NCBI GenBank assembly: GCA_964610385.1
Contig: CAZSXW010000007.1
Location: 37,632-101,631 of the forward strand
From: CAZBSE01 sp964610385
GTDB taxonomy: Bacteria; Actinomycetota; Humimicrobiia; Humimicrobiales; Humimicrobiaceae
Reading direction: 5' to 3'
Length of the DNA: 64,000 nt
The notes below the pieces were generated by a model, which had not been told where the DNA came from, made no database searches, and worked only from the letters and a program-made list of their open reading frames with translations. Numbering within the stretch: position 1 is the stretch's first letter; every line of letters begins with the position of its first letter. A program made the position numbers and the translations under genes. Of the stretch, positions 25,852 through 35,488 are shown one piece after another.

Positions 25852-25875
25852 TTTGATTTAAAAAATGAAATCAAA
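25852..25875. promoter_or_regulatory. Operator-like palindrome upstream of nifJ
   Basis: TTTGATTT (25852-25859) and AAATCAAA (25868-25875) form a perfect 8-bp inverted repeat with an 8-base loop. A TATAAT at 25881-25886 follows directly, about 100 bases before the nifJ start. A regulator bound here would cover the promoter. Which regulator is unknown. Confidence 0.4.
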
Positions 25876-25988
25876 TGTGTTATAATTCAGTGATTTTTAG
25901 GTATTAAAACTTGTTTTAACATAAATTTGATTAAGAAATTTTTATCAATATATCAATATGAATTCATATGCAAAGGAGTAGGTCGGTT

Positions 25989-28900
25989 ATGAAAACTATG
26001 AAAACCATGGATGGAAATATGGCAGCAGCATATGTGGCATATGCCTTTACCGAAGTGGCAGCTATTTACCCTATAACACCTTCTTCGCCTATGGGAGAAT
26101 ATGTCGATGAATGGGCTGCACACGGCAGAAAAAACATGTTCGGTCAGGTCGTAAGTGTGAGTGAGCTCCAATCCGAGGGAGGCGCGTCCGGAGCGGTACA
26201 TGGCTCGCTTGCTGCAGGGGCTCTGACTTCAACTTTTACCGCGTCGCAGGGGCTTCTTTTGATGATACCTAACATGTATAAGATCTCGGGTGAGCTTCTA
26301 CCGGGTGTATTTCACGTGAGTGCCCGTTCTGTTGCGACCCATGCACTTTCGATATTTGGAGACCACTCGGATATTATGGCGGTAAGACAGACCGGATTCG
26401 GGATAATAGCCTCCGGTTCCATACAGGAGATCATGGATCTCGCGGGAGTCGCCCATCTGGCTGCAATCAAGTCCAGAGTGCCTTTCCTGCATTTTTTTGA
26501 CGGCTTCAGGAGTTCCCATGAGATTCAAAAGATTGAGACCATAGATTACGGGGATCTCAAAAAACTGGTCGATATGGAAGCAGTAAAGAAGTTCAGGGAA
26601 AGAGCTTTAAGCCCGGAACATCCGGTCACCAGGGGGACAGCCCAGAATCCGGATATATTTTTTCAGGCAAGAGAATCATCCAACAGTTTCTACCTTAAAG
26701 CTCCTGAAATAGTCGCAGATTATATGAAAAAAATCAGCAAGCTGACCGGCAGATCATACAAGCCGTTTAATTATGTTGGAGCAAAGGATGCGGAATACGT
26801 GATCATAGCTATGGGATCTGTCACCGATACGATAGACGAGACTGTGCAGTATTTAAATAAACAGGGCGAGAAAGTAGGAGCAGTAAAAGTACACATGTAC
26901 AGACCGTTTTATCCCCGGTTTTTATTTGATGTGATGCCAGAGACGGTCAAAAAAATAGCCGTGCTTGACAGGACAAAGGAGCCCGGGGCTGCTGGGGAGC
27001 CGCTGTACCTGGATGTAAGAGATGCATATCATGAAATTGAAAACAGGCCGGTGATTGTTGGCGGAAGATACGGCCTCAGCTCCAAGGATACTACTCCGGG
27101 TCAGATAAAGGCTGTATTTGATAATTTAAAACTTTCCGATTCCAAAAACGGATTTACGGTAGGAATAAATGACGACGTCACCCATACCTCTCTTGAGGTC
27201 AAAGAGGAAATAGAAACTGCCCCCAAAGGTACTATAAGGTGCAAGTTCTGGGGGTTTGGTTCGGATGGTACGGTCGGAGCAAATAAAAATGCCATTAAGA
27301 TAATAGGTGATAATACCGACCTTTATGCTCAGGGATACTTCGCTTATGATTCCAAAAAGTCCGGCGGTCTTACCATTTCGCATCTCAGGTTTGGAAAGAC
27401 ACTCATACAATCTACCTATCTGATAACAGATGCCGATTTTGTGGCCTGCCACAAGCAGTCTTATGTCAACCAGTATGACCTGCTGAAAGGGCTGAAAAAA
27501 GGCGGAACCTTTGTCCTTAACTGCCAGTGGGATACTTCCGAACTGGACAAGGAACTGCCTGCGAATATAAAAAAGTATATAGCTAAAAATGACATAGATT
27601 TCTATATTATCGATGCTACCAGTATTGCGGCTGAGATAGGGCTGGGAAGCAGGATAAATATGATCATGCAGGCTGCTTTTTTCAAACTTGCAAAGGTGAT
27701 ACCCATAAATGATGCGGTAAAATATTTGAAGGAAGCGATAAAGAAGACCTATGGTAAAAAAGGCGAGAAGATAGTACAGATGAATTATAAGGCAGTAGAC
27801 AGGGGTATAGAGTCACTTAAAAAAGTAAAGGTCCCGGAAAGCTGGAAGGACGCAGTCGAGCAAAAGAAAAAGACTGAAGCGGATGAGCCCGATTATATAA
27901 AAAATATTTTAAGAGTGATAAACAGGCAGGAAGGGGACAGTATACCGGTAAGTGCTTTTGTAGGTGTTGAGGATGGAACTTTCCCCCAGGGCACTGCAGC
28001 GTATGAAAAAAGAGGTGTCGCTATAAATGTACCGGAATGGCAGAAAGACAATTGTATCCAGTGCAACCAGTGCTCATTTATCTGCCCGCACTCGGTCATA
28101 AGACCTTTTCTGCTTACGGATAAGGAACTGAAAGATGCTCCGGAAAAATTTGAGACTGTCAAGGCAAAGGGAAAGGGACTTGAAGGCTTTAATTACAGGA
28201 TTCAGGTAAGCGTGCTGGATTGTACCGGGTGCGGCAATTGTGCCAATATCTGTCCGGCCAAGGATAAGGCTCTCATAATGAAACCCTTAAGTTCACAGGA
28301 AATCCAGGTCGCAAACTGGGAATTCGCTTCAAAAGTTCCGGTTAAGGATGATGTCATGTCCCCCGATACGGTAAAAGGAAGCCAGTTCAGGAAGCCGCTT
28401 TTCGAGTTTTCGGGAGCTTGCGGTGGATGTGGTGAAACTTCCTATGCCAAACTAATAACCCAGCTGTTTGGCGACAGGATGATTATTGCCAATGCCACCG
28501 GCTGCTCATCCATATGGGGAGGCTCGGCCCCTTCAGCTCCCTATACCACAAATGCCGAAGGCAAGGGGCCTGCATGGGCCAATTCGCTGTTTGAAGATAA
28601 TGCAGAATATGGATATGGAATGGTACTGGGAATCAAACAGATGAGAAATAAGATACAGGACTATATGAGCAAGCTTTTGGAAATGAAAATAGATCCAAAG
28701 TTAAAAAATGCTATCAAGGAATGGATCGCAGGAAAAGAAGATGAGATGATAAGCAGGCAGTCAACAGCCAAATTATTAAATCTGCTTAAAGGAGACCTCG
28801 GCAGCAGGGAAGCTAATGAGCTAAAAGATATGATACTGCAGCTGAGGGATTACCTGATCAAAAAATCTGTCTGGGTATTCGGCGGTGACGGCTGGGCTTA

Positions 28901-29519
28901 TGATATCGGTTACGGAGGGCTTGACCACGTCCTGGCCTCCGGAGATGATATAAATGTGATGGTATATGACACGGAAGTGTATTCAAATACCGGCGGACAG
29001 TCCTCAAAGGCGACCCCCATCGGAGCGGTGGCAAAATTTGCTGCTTCGGGTAAAAAGGTCAAAAAAAAGGACCTGGGGCTTATGGCTATCACCTACGGAT
29101 ATGTTTATGTGGCCCAGATTGCCATGGGGGCAAGTCATAAGCAGACGCTCACGACCCTTCTTGAAGCAGAGAGATACAAGGGACCTTCCATAGTAATTGC
29201 CTACTCTCCCTGCATTAACCATGGTATTTACGCCGGAATGGGCTGTTCACAGCAGAGAGAAAAAGAGGCAGTAGAAGCAGGATACTGGCATCTTTACCGG
29301 TATAATCCCGAACTTGCCAAGGAGGGTAAAAATCCCTTTATTCTGGACTCAAAAGAACCGAAAGCACCATTCAAGGATTTTCTGATGGGTGAAGTAAGGT
29401 ATGCTTCTCTTACCAAGACTTTCCCCGATATCGCCAAGGATCTGTTCGATAAGGCCGAACGGGCAGCAAAGGAAAAATATGAAAAATACCGGGCAATGGC
29501 GGAAGGCTGTAAAGCATAG
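25989..29519 (+). CDS. nifJ: Pyruvate:ferredoxin (flavodoxin) oxidoreductase, single-chain
   Basis: 1176 residues, the full length of one-chain enzymes. In order: the pyrimidine-binding domain (AIYPITPSSPMGEYVDEW), the transketolase C-like domain, the gamma domain (FWGFGSDGTVGANKNAIKII), a two-cluster ferredoxin domain (CIQCNQCSFICPHSVIRP and CTGCGNCANICPA), and the thiamine-diphosphate domain (ACGGCGETSYAKL, GDGWAYDIGYGGLDH, SNTGGQSSKATP). It oxidises pyruvate with CoA to acetyl-CoA and CO2, reducing ferredoxin, or runs in reverse for carbon fixation. ATG 25989 has aaaggag about ten bases upstream; an ATG at 25968 would precede that sequence. Oxygen-sensitive, hence an anaerobic marker. Confidence 0.96.
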   Translation: MKTMKTMDGNMAAAYVAYAFTEVAAIYPITPSSPMGEYVDEWAAHGRKNMFGQVVSVSELQSEGGASGAVHGSLAAGALTSTFTASQGLLLMIPNMYKISGELLPGVFHVSARSVATHALSIFGDHSDIMAVRQTGFGIIASGSIQEIMDLAGVAHLAAIKSRVPFLHFFDGFRSSHEIQKIETIDYGDLKKLVDMEAVKKFRERALSPEHPVTRGTAQNPDIFFQARESSNSFYLKAPEIVADYMKKISKLTGRSYKPFNYVGAKDAEYVIIAMGSVTDTIDETVQYLNKQGEKVGAVKVHMYRPFYPRFLFDVMPETVKKIAVLDRTKEPGAAGEPLYLDVRDAYHEIENRPVIVGGRYGLSSKDTTPGQIKAVFDNLKLSDSKNGFTVGINDDVTHTSLEVKEEIETAPKGTIRCKFWGFGSDGTVGANKNAIKIIGDNTDLYAQGYFAYDSKKSGGLTISHLRFGKTLIQSTYLITDADFVACHKQSYVNQYDLLKGLKKGGTFVLNCQWDTSELDKELPANIKKYIAKNDIDFYIIDATSIAAEIGLGSRINMIMQAAFFKLAKVIPINDAVKYLKEAIKKTYGKKGEKIVQMNYKAVDRGIESLKKVKVPESWKDAVEQKKKTEADEPDYIKNILRVINRQEGDSIPVSAFVGVEDGTFPQGTAAYEKRGVAINVPEWQKDNCIQCNQCSFICPHSVIRPFLLTDKELKDAPEKFETVKAKGKGLEGFNYRIQVSVLDCTGCGNCANICPAKDKALIMKPLSSQEIQVANWEFASKVPVKDDVMSPDTVKGSQFRKPLFEFSGACGGCGETSYAKLITQLFGDRMIIANATGCSSIWGGSAPSAPYTTNAEGKGPAWANSLFEDNAEYGYGMVLGIKQMRNKIQDYMSKLLEMKIDPKLKNAIKEWIAGKEDEMISRQSTAKLLNLLKGDLGSREANELKDMILQLRDYLIKKSVWVFGGDGWAYDIGYGGLDHVLASGDDINVMVYDTEVYSNTGGQSSKATPIGAVAKFAASGKKVKKKDLGLMAITYGYVYVAQIAMGASHKQTLTTLLEAERYKGPSIVIAYSPCINHGIYAGMGCSQQREKEAVEAGYWHLYRYNPELAKEGKNPFILDSKEPKAPFKDFLMGEVRYASLTKTFPDIAKDLFDKAERAAKEKYEKYRAMAEGCKA

Positions 29520-29567
29520 TCTTAGAATAAGGCCAGTGTTTAAAAAGAAGTATTGTATAGTCTGATT

Positions 29568-30788
29568 ATGAAGGATAAAGTAAATATAATTGTTTTAAAG
29601 TTTGGGGGTACTTCCGTCAGTGATACCGGCAGGATAAAGTCAGTCGCCGAAAGGATAATAAAAGCCGGGCTCGAGGCCGAGAATGTGGTGGTGACAGTGT
29701 CAGCAATGGGGAATACCACCGACAGACTGATCGGCCTTGCCGCGGAAATCGCTTCTGTTCCTTCCCAGAGAGAGATGGATATGCTCCTTTCCACCGGCGA
29801 GCAATTATCAAGCGCGCTTCTGGCCATGTCTTTAGGTGAAAAGGGGTATGACTGTATATCGCTGACCGGCAGGCAGGCGGGGATACTGACTGATGATGTC
29901 TATTCAAATGCCAAGATTTTAAATATTAAAACAGACAGGATACTCAAAGAACTTAAAAGCGGCAGGATAGTAATAGTGGCAGGCTTTCAAGGCGTCAATG
30001 CCAGAGGTGATATTACTACTCTGGGCAGGGGCGGTTCGGATACTACCGCGGTTGCGCTGGCTTCGGCGCTAAAGGCGAATTACTGCGAAATATACACCGA
30101 TGTCGAAGGGGTTTATTCCGCTGATCCCAATATGGTGGAAAGCGCGACAAAGCTTGAATCGGTCTCCTATGACGAAATGCTGGAACTGGCATCTTACGGG
30201 GCCAAAGTGATTCACCTGAGAGCAGTTGAGTTTGCAAAGAAACATGGTGTAGTATTACATATTAGGTCAAGTTTTAATGATACTAAAGGGACCTGGGTTA
30301 TGGATGATTATAAGGATGAAAGAATGGAAAAGCCTCTGGTCACCGGAGTGACTTATGATACAGGTGAGGTAAAGATATCGATCTTCGGCCTGGAAGACAG
30401 GCCGGGCGTTGCTGCGGATCTTTTTGGTAAACTGGCAGACGATAATATAAATGTGGACTTGATCGTTCAGAATGTCAGTGAGAAGAACCTGGCTGCCATT
30501 TCCTTTACCATAAAGGAAAAGGATCTGCCCAGGGCAAAGAAAGTCTTAAGCAGGCTGGAAAACATAAGGATGAGCGTGGACACCGATATTGCCAAGGTAT
30601 CTATTATCGGAGCCGGAATGCAGACCCATCCCGGTGTGGCAGCGAAGATGTTTAAAGTCCTGGCAGGTAAAGATATAAACATCGAGATGATAAGCACCTC
30701 TCCCATAAGGATCTCGTGTGTGGTCAAGAAAAGCAGGATAAAAGATGCAGTAAAGGCACTGCACAGCGGTTTTGAACTGGAGAAATAG
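29568..30788 (+). CDS. lysC: Aspartate kinase
   Basis: 406 residues. The kinase domain has VLKFGGTSVSDTGRI at the start, VSAMGNTTDRLI, and GRGGSDTTAVALA; the C-terminal third carries two ACT domains (VKISIFGLEDRPGVAA and VSIIGAGMQTHPGVAAKMF) for feedback control by lysine/threonine. It phosphorylates aspartate, the first step to lysine, diaminopimelate, methionine and threonine. I use ATG 29568 rather than the TTG at 29553, since family members start just before this strand. asd follows after 157 bases. Confidence 0.96.
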   Translation: MKDKVNIIVLKFGGTSVSDTGRIKSVAERIIKAGLEAENVVVTVSAMGNTTDRLIGLAAEIASVPSQREMDMLLSTGEQLSSALLAMSLGEKGYDCISLTGRQAGILTDDVYSNAKILNIKTDRILKELKSGRIVIVAGFQGVNARGDITTLGRGGSDTTAVALASALKANYCEIYTDVEGVYSADPNMVESATKLESVSYDEMLELASYGAKVIHLRAVEFAKKHGVVLHIRSSFNDTKGTWVMDDYKDERMEKPLVTGVTYDTGEVKISIFGLEDRPGVAADLFGKLADDNINVDLIVQNVSEKNLAAISFTIKEKDLPRAKKVLSRLENIRMSVDTDIAKVSIIGAGMQTHPGVAAKMFKVLAGKDINIEMISTSPIRISCVVKKSRIKDAVKALHSGFELEK

Positions 30789-30945
30789 CAGCAGTTAAAT
30801 AGAAGATCTTTTTTGCTGCAGATTAAATTCTTTTTAAGAATTCTAACTTGTATTTATCCTGATATTGTTTTAATATATCCCACATCTATTTTGCAGCTTC
30901 TTGCTGTACTTATTTTATTTGTTATCATGAAGGTGGTGAGATAAT

Positions 30946-31971
30946 ATGGACTCAAAAGAATATAATGTAGCGGTAGCAGGAGTGACCGGAGCAGTTGGCA
31001 AAGTCTTTCTTTCCATACTGGAGGAACGGAAATTTCCGGTAAAAAATCTCACCCCACTTGCATCACGCAGGTCGGCGGGAAAGAAAATAGTATTTAAAGG
31101 CCAGGAACTGGAAATAAAGGAGCTGAAAAAAGATTCCTTCAAGGATATAGATATAGCCCTTTTTTCAGCAGGAGCATCGACTTCAAAAGAATTTGCAAAA
31201 CATGCAGTTGAAAGCGGTGCGGTGGTAATAGACAACAGCAGTGCTTTCAGAATGGAAGAAGACGTCCCTCTGGTCGTTCCGGAGGTCAACAGGTCAAAAG
31301 TATTCGACCATAAGGGTATTATCGCTAATCCCAACTGCACTACTATAATAATGGTCGTTGCCTTAAAACCTATCTATGACATTTCACCTATAAAAAGAGT
31401 AATCGCTTCAACCTACCAGTCCGTGTCCGGCGCGGGTGCCAGTGCTATAGCCGAACTGGAAGATCAGTCAAGGGAGATAATATGCCGCGGCAGCAGGAAC
31501 GTTAAGTGCGAGGTTTTTCCTGTACAGATAGCGTTTAATGTCATTCCTCATGTTGATATATTTCTTGATAACGGTTATACAAAAGAAGAAATGAAGCTTT
31601 TATACGAGACCAGGAAAATAATGGGAGATGACAGAATAAAAGTTTCGGCTACCGTTGTCAGGGTACCGGTCTTTACTTCCCATTCGGAGTCCGTACACAT
31701 AGAAACGGAAGATAAAATAGAAGTTGATAAGGTAAAAGATGCACTTGCCGGAGCCGAAGGAATAGTGGTAAAAGATGATTTTAAAAATGCTGTTTATCCT
31801 ACTGCTCTTGATTCATCCGGTAAGGACGAGGTCTATGTAGGCAGGATAAGGGAAGACATATCGGTAGAGAACGGGATTAGCATGTGGATCGTAGGCGATC
31901 AGCTGAGAAAAGGGGCAGCGCTGAATACCATACAGATAGCCGAGGAACTGATCAAGGGCAAAGCGATCTAA
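30946..31971 (+). CDS. asd: Aspartate-semialdehyde dehydrogenase
   Basis: 341 residues. NADP-binding VAGVTGAVGKVFLSIL at the start, catalytic Cys in IIANPNCTTIIMVVAL, and the late SHSESVHIETE with His. It reduces aspartyl phosphate to the semialdehyde, following aspartate kinase encoded just upstream. Strong Shine-Dalgarno sequence (aaggtggtgag). GNAT gene follows after 36 bases. Confidence 0.96.
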   Translation: MDSKEYNVAVAGVTGAVGKVFLSILEERKFPVKNLTPLASRRSAGKKIVFKGQELEIKELKKDSFKDIDIALFSAGASTSKEFAKHAVESGAVVIDNSSAFRMEEDVPLVVPEVNRSKVFDHKGIIANPNCTTIIMVVALKPIYDISPIKRVIASTYQSVSGAGASAIAELEDQSREIICRGSRNVKCEVFPVQIAFNVIPHVDIFLDNGYTKEEMKLLYETRKIMGDDRIKVSATVVRVPVFTSHSESVHIETEDKIEVDKVKDALAGAEGIVVKDDFKNAVYPTALDSSGKDEVYVGRIREDISVENGISMWIVGDQLRKGAALNTIQIAEELIKGKAI

Positions 31972-32007
31972 AGAGTAAGTCCTGGGCAAAATTATCATAT
32001 AGGATAA

Positions 32008-32487
32008 ATGCAAACCATAGTAAAAGAAATAATACTTGATGGAATCTCGGTAACTTTTTTATATATTGACACTGATTCAAAGTATTATAAGGATGCTGTC
32101 AACTTGCGTTTTTCCGTGTTTTATAATGAATTTGACCTTGATATAAACGTCATAAACGATAGTGACGAGAGCACCAGCATCCATCTGGCTGTAGTTGCAG
32201 AGGGAAAAGTAATGGGATTTGGAAGATTGTCCCTTGATGGTAGTACAGCGCGTATTTCCCAGATGGTGGTAAACAGAAATATGAGATGCAGGGGTATCGG
32301 CAGCAGCATTATGAATATTCTTATCGAAAGGTCAATAAAGGAAGGCTGCCGGTTGATCTGTCTTAACTCAAGAATGGATGCGGTGTCTTTTTACAGGAAG
32401 TTTGGCTTCGAGGAGGCAGGGAACGAGTTTCCTTCAGAAAAAACCGGGCTTACCCATATCCGTATGGAAAAGAAGCTGGAGGTTTAG
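32008..32487 (+). CDS. GNAT family N-acetyltransferase
   Basis: 159 residues with the acetyl-CoA motif MVVNRNMRCRGIGSSIMNIL and the C-terminal LNSRMDAVSFYRKFGFEEAG, typical of the ElaA/YjcF-like group. Substrate unknown. Probably read through from asd. Its stop overlaps the convergent rarA stop by 4 bases. Confidence 0.85.
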   Translation: MQTIVKEIILDGISVTFLYIDTDSKYYKDAVNLRFSVFYNEFDLDINVINDSDESTSIHLAVVAEGKVMGFGRLSLDGSTARISQMVVNRNMRCRGIGSSIMNILIERSIKEGCRLICLNSRMDAVSFYRKFGFEEAGNEFPSEKTGLTHIRMEKKLEV

Positions 32488-33827
32488 CTCTGCTTTTTTT
32501 TCATTATGCTGATTTTTTTTAACCTTTCCAGAAGCTCTTTTTCAAACCCCCTGTTTGTCGGACTGTAATATCTCTTTGACAGCAGCCTGTCCGGAAGATG
32601 ATTTTGACCCACGACTGCACTGTTATAGTCATGGGCATATTTATAGCCCCTTCCGTATCCTATGTCCTTCATCAGCCTGGTGGGTGCATTTCTTATATGA
32701 TAGGGCACCGGGAGTGATCCGTATTCCTCCACATCTGTCCTGACCTTCTTATAGGTTTTATAAAGGGAATTGCTTTTTGGAGCCAGAGCAAGATAGACCG
32801 CTGCTTCTATTATTGCCAGGTAACCTTCGGGAGGGCCTATGAATTCAAAGCTCTGCTTGGCCGAGATTGCGACCTGCAGGGCATTTGGATCGGCAAGTCC
32901 AATGTCTTCGGAAGCGAATCTTACCATCCTTCTTATGATATAAAGAGGATCTTCACCGCTTTCGAGCATTCTCACCGTCCAATATACTGCCGCGTCCGGG
33001 TCGCTTCCCCGCAGGCTCTTATGCAGAGCCGATATAATGTTGTAGTGCTCTTCGCCGTTTTTATCATAAAGCAGGGCTTTTTTCTGGATCACATTTTCGA
33101 CAAGCGGGGTGCTTATTTCCATGGTTCTCCGTTTGGCTTTATCAGGGTAGGTGCTTACCGCCAGTTCCAGTATGTTATAGGCGATTCTTGCATCCCCGTC
33201 AGAGAATCTGGCAATAAAATCAACCGTATCATCACTTATTTTGATATTGTAACTTCCCAGCCCTCTCTCCCCGTCGGCTAACGCTCTTTTTATCAGCGTC
33301 TTTATATCTTCTTCCGACAGTTTGTCCAGTACAAAGGTCTTTGTCCTTGAAAGAAGGGCTGAATTTACTTCAAATGAAGGATTTTCTGTCGTGGCGCCGA
33401 TCAGTATTATGGTACCTTTCTCCACAAAGGGCAGAAATGCATCCTGCTGGGCCTTGTTGAAGCGGTGTATCTCGTCTATGAATAATATGGTCCTTGTGCC
33501 GTGCTCACTAAGGTTGAAACTTGCCACTTTCATTATTTCCTTTATCTGTTTTATACCGGAAGTCACTGCTGAAAAGGAAATGAATTTACTCCTGGTTTTA
33601 CTGGCAATGATTTTTGCCAGGGTTGTTTTTCCCGATCCTGGAGGGCCCCAGAATATTATAGAGTTAAGCCTGTCGTTTTCAATTATTTCCCTTAAGACTT
33701 TTCCCTTTCCTACAAGGTGCTTTTGTCCCACGAATTCATCAAGGGTCAGTGGCCTCATTCTATCTGCGAGAGGGGTGCTGGAGAGATTTTTATCTTTGCT
33801 TGTTTGGACTTTATCAAATAAGGTCAT
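32484..33827 (-). CDS. rarA: Replication-associated recombination protein A (RarA/MgsA AAA ATPase)
   Basis: 447 residues from ATG 33827 (a TTG at 33845 overlapping the upstream stop is the alternative, but its Shine-Dalgarno sequence would be too close). PLADRMRPLTLDEFVGQKHL, Walker A WGPPGSGKTT, Walker B LFIDEIHRF, and IGATTENPSFEVNSALLSRT are RarA/WRNIP1 motifs. The C-terminal half (RGSDPDAAVYWTVRML onward) forms the tetramer. It acts at stalled replication forks. Downstream of yjbQ in one operon. Confidence 0.94.
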   Translation of the reverse strand: MTLFDKVQTSKDKNLSSTPLADRMRPLTLDEFVGQKHLVGKGKVLREIIENDRLNSIIFWGPPGSGKTTLAKIIASKTRSKFISFSAVTSGIKQIKEIMKVASFNLSEHGTRTILFIDEIHRFNKAQQDAFLPFVEKGTIILIGATTENPSFEVNSALLSRTKTFVLDKLSEEDIKTLIKRALADGERGLGSYNIKISDDTVDFIARFSDGDARIAYNILELAVSTYPDKAKRRTMEISTPLVENVIQKKALLYDKNGEEHYNIISALHKSLRGSDPDAAVYWTVRMLESGEDPLYIIRRMVRFASEDIGLADPNALQVAISAKQSFEFIGPPEGYLAIIEAAVYLALAPKSNSLYKTYKKVRTDVEEYGSLPVPYHIRNAPTRLMKDIGYGRGYKYAHDYNSAVVGQNHLPDRLLSKRYYSPTNRGFEKELLERLKKISIMKKKQS

Positions 33828-33841
33828 AATATTTTTATGGC

Positions 33842-34243
33842 TCAACCTTCTATTATTTTTATATGGAGACTCCTGTTTCTGGGACCGTCGAATTCACAGA
33901 AGAATATTCCCTGCCAGGTGCCGAGGGCAGGTCTGCCGTTTTCTATTATTATATTTAAAGACTGGCCCACTACTGTGGATTTTATATGAGAGTCGGAATT
34001 TCCTTCAAGGTGCGAGTATTTAATGTCGTCGGCGATGATCAGCTCATTTAACTTGGAGTTAATGTCCAGCTGGACTGAATAATCTGCATTTTCATTTATG
34101 GTGATGCCTGCTGTGGTATGAGGTACAAACAGACAGCATAAGCCATTTTTTATTTTTTGTTTGGAGATATAATCAGCGATCCTGCCTGTTATATCTACCA
34201 TCTCTATCCTGCTTGATGTCTTTACACTAATGGTCTCAAACAT
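33842..34243 (-). CDS. YjbQ family protein (UPF0047)
   Basis: 133 residues. VPHTTAGITINENAD with the conserved His and HLEGNSDSHIKSTVVG, ending GTWQGIFFCEFDGPRNR, are the hallmarks of YjbQ. The fold has been linked to weak thiamine-phosphate synthase activity; the true role is unclear. First gene before rarA. Confidence 0.92.
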   Translation of the reverse strand: MFETISVKTSSRIEMVDITGRIADYISKQKIKNGLCCLFVPHTTAGITINENADYSVQLDINSKLNELIIADDIKYSHLEGNSDSHIKSTVVGQSLNIIIENGRPALGTWQGIFFCEFDGPRNRSLHIKIIEG

Positions 34244-34367
34244 TTTTTTATTCCTTTCCGTATGTTATAACCGGCATAATATCTTGTAATTTATAATTTT
34301 CCAGCTAAGGAGATTATAGTTAAAAAAAAGCTTTTTATAAAGCTGTGGAGGGCTATGGTATTAGTAA

Positions 34368-34396
34368 TTGACATATATTTTAGAATTCTATTAAAT
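34368..34396 (+). promoter_or_regulatory. Promoter of the kinase-mtnP-purC operon
   Basis: A perfect -35 TTGACA (34368-34373), a 17-base spacer and TTAAAT (34391-34396, four of six consensus bases). The predicted start is near 34403, about 50 bases before the first gene. Confidence 0.6.
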
Positions 34397-34454
34397 GATA
34401 TCGTAGGAAAAGAATAAAAATAGGGTCAAATCATTTAAATATTAGGAGTCAAAA

Positions 34455-35450
34455 TTGGAACAGGAAGAGAAATATGACGTTCTGGGTATCGGCAATGCCA
34501 TTGTTGATATACTGGCCAATGTCGAATACGATTTTCTGCAGAAATTGGATATAAGAAAAGGTATCATGCGGCTTATAGATGAATTTGAAGTCGATAAGCT
34601 TCGGACAAATATCGATGCGGTAAAGACTGTATCAGGAGGCTCTGCTGCAAATACCATTGTCGGGCTTGCATCTTTGGGTCATTCGGTCGCTTTTATAGGT
34701 AAGGTGCGGGATGATGAGCTGGGAATGTTTTTTGAAAACGAGCTGAAAGAATATGGCGTCTATTACTGCACCCCTAAAGCCAAAAGCGATTATCCCACTG
34801 CCTGCTGCGTGGTGATGACAACCCCGGATGCTCAGAGGACCATGAGCACCTGCCTTGGTATCTCAGGCCTGCTTAATACCAGGGATATTAATGAGGATGC
34901 TATTTCGCGGTCAAAGATTCTTTATCTCGAGGGTTATCTCTGGGATAGAGATGAGGCAAAAGAGGTATTTTTGAAAGCAATAGAAATTGCCAAAAAAGCA
35001 GGGGGCAGGGTTGCCTTAAGCCTGTCGGATCCCCTCTGTGTCGACCGCCACCGGCCAGGGTTTCTGGACCTTATAAATAACTACACGGATATTATCTTTG
35101 GAAATGAGGACGAGATAAAGGCATTACTGGGAGTATACAGGTTTGATGGAGTGATCAAAAAGTGCGGCACCATAAAAAATATATTCGCCATAACCAGAGG
35201 GGCAGAGGGCTCTGTCGTCATATCCGGTGATGAGGTGCATATCCTGCCGGCTGAAGCGGGTGTAAAGGTGATTGATACCAACGGCGCAGGCGACCTGTAT
35301 GCGGCAGGATTTCTTCATGGGATAATAGAGGACCTGGATCTTGAGTCCTGCGGAAAGTTGGGGAATATAACAGCTGCCGAGGTTATAAGCCATATGGGCT
35401 CACGCCCGGTTTCCGATCTGGCGGAACTGCTGAAAAGCAGGGGTTTTTAA
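34455..35450 (+). CDS. PfkB family kinase, adenosine kinase-like
   Basis: 331 residues. YDVLGIGNAIVDILANV at the start, TVSGGSAANTIVGLASLG (first PfkB signature) and VIDTNGAGDLYAAGFLHG (second signature with catalytic Asp and the anion hole) are clear. The length and GNAIVDI start resemble adenosine kinases rather than ribokinases. Standing before mtnP and purC, it may rescue adenosine as AMP (inference). It starts with TTG behind a taggag Shine-Dalgarno sequence. Confidence 0.87.
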   Translation: MEQEEKYDVLGIGNAIVDILANVEYDFLQKLDIRKGIMRLIDEFEVDKLRTNIDAVKTVSGGSAANTIVGLASLGHSVAFIGKVRDDELGMFFENELKEYGVYYCTPKAKSDYPTACCVVMTTPDAQRTMSTCLGISGLLNTRDINEDAISRSKILYLEGYLWDRDEAKEVFLKAIEIAKKAGGRVALSLSDPLCVDRHRPGFLDLINNYTDIIFGNEDEIKALLGVYRFDGVIKKCGTIKNIFAITRGAEGSVVISGDEVHILPAEAGVKVIDTNGAGDLYAAGFLHGIIEDLDLESCGKLGNITAAEVISHMGSRPVSDLAELLKSRGF

Positions 35451-35488
35451 ACTTAACCATTTATTTAAGATTACGGGAAAGGAATAAT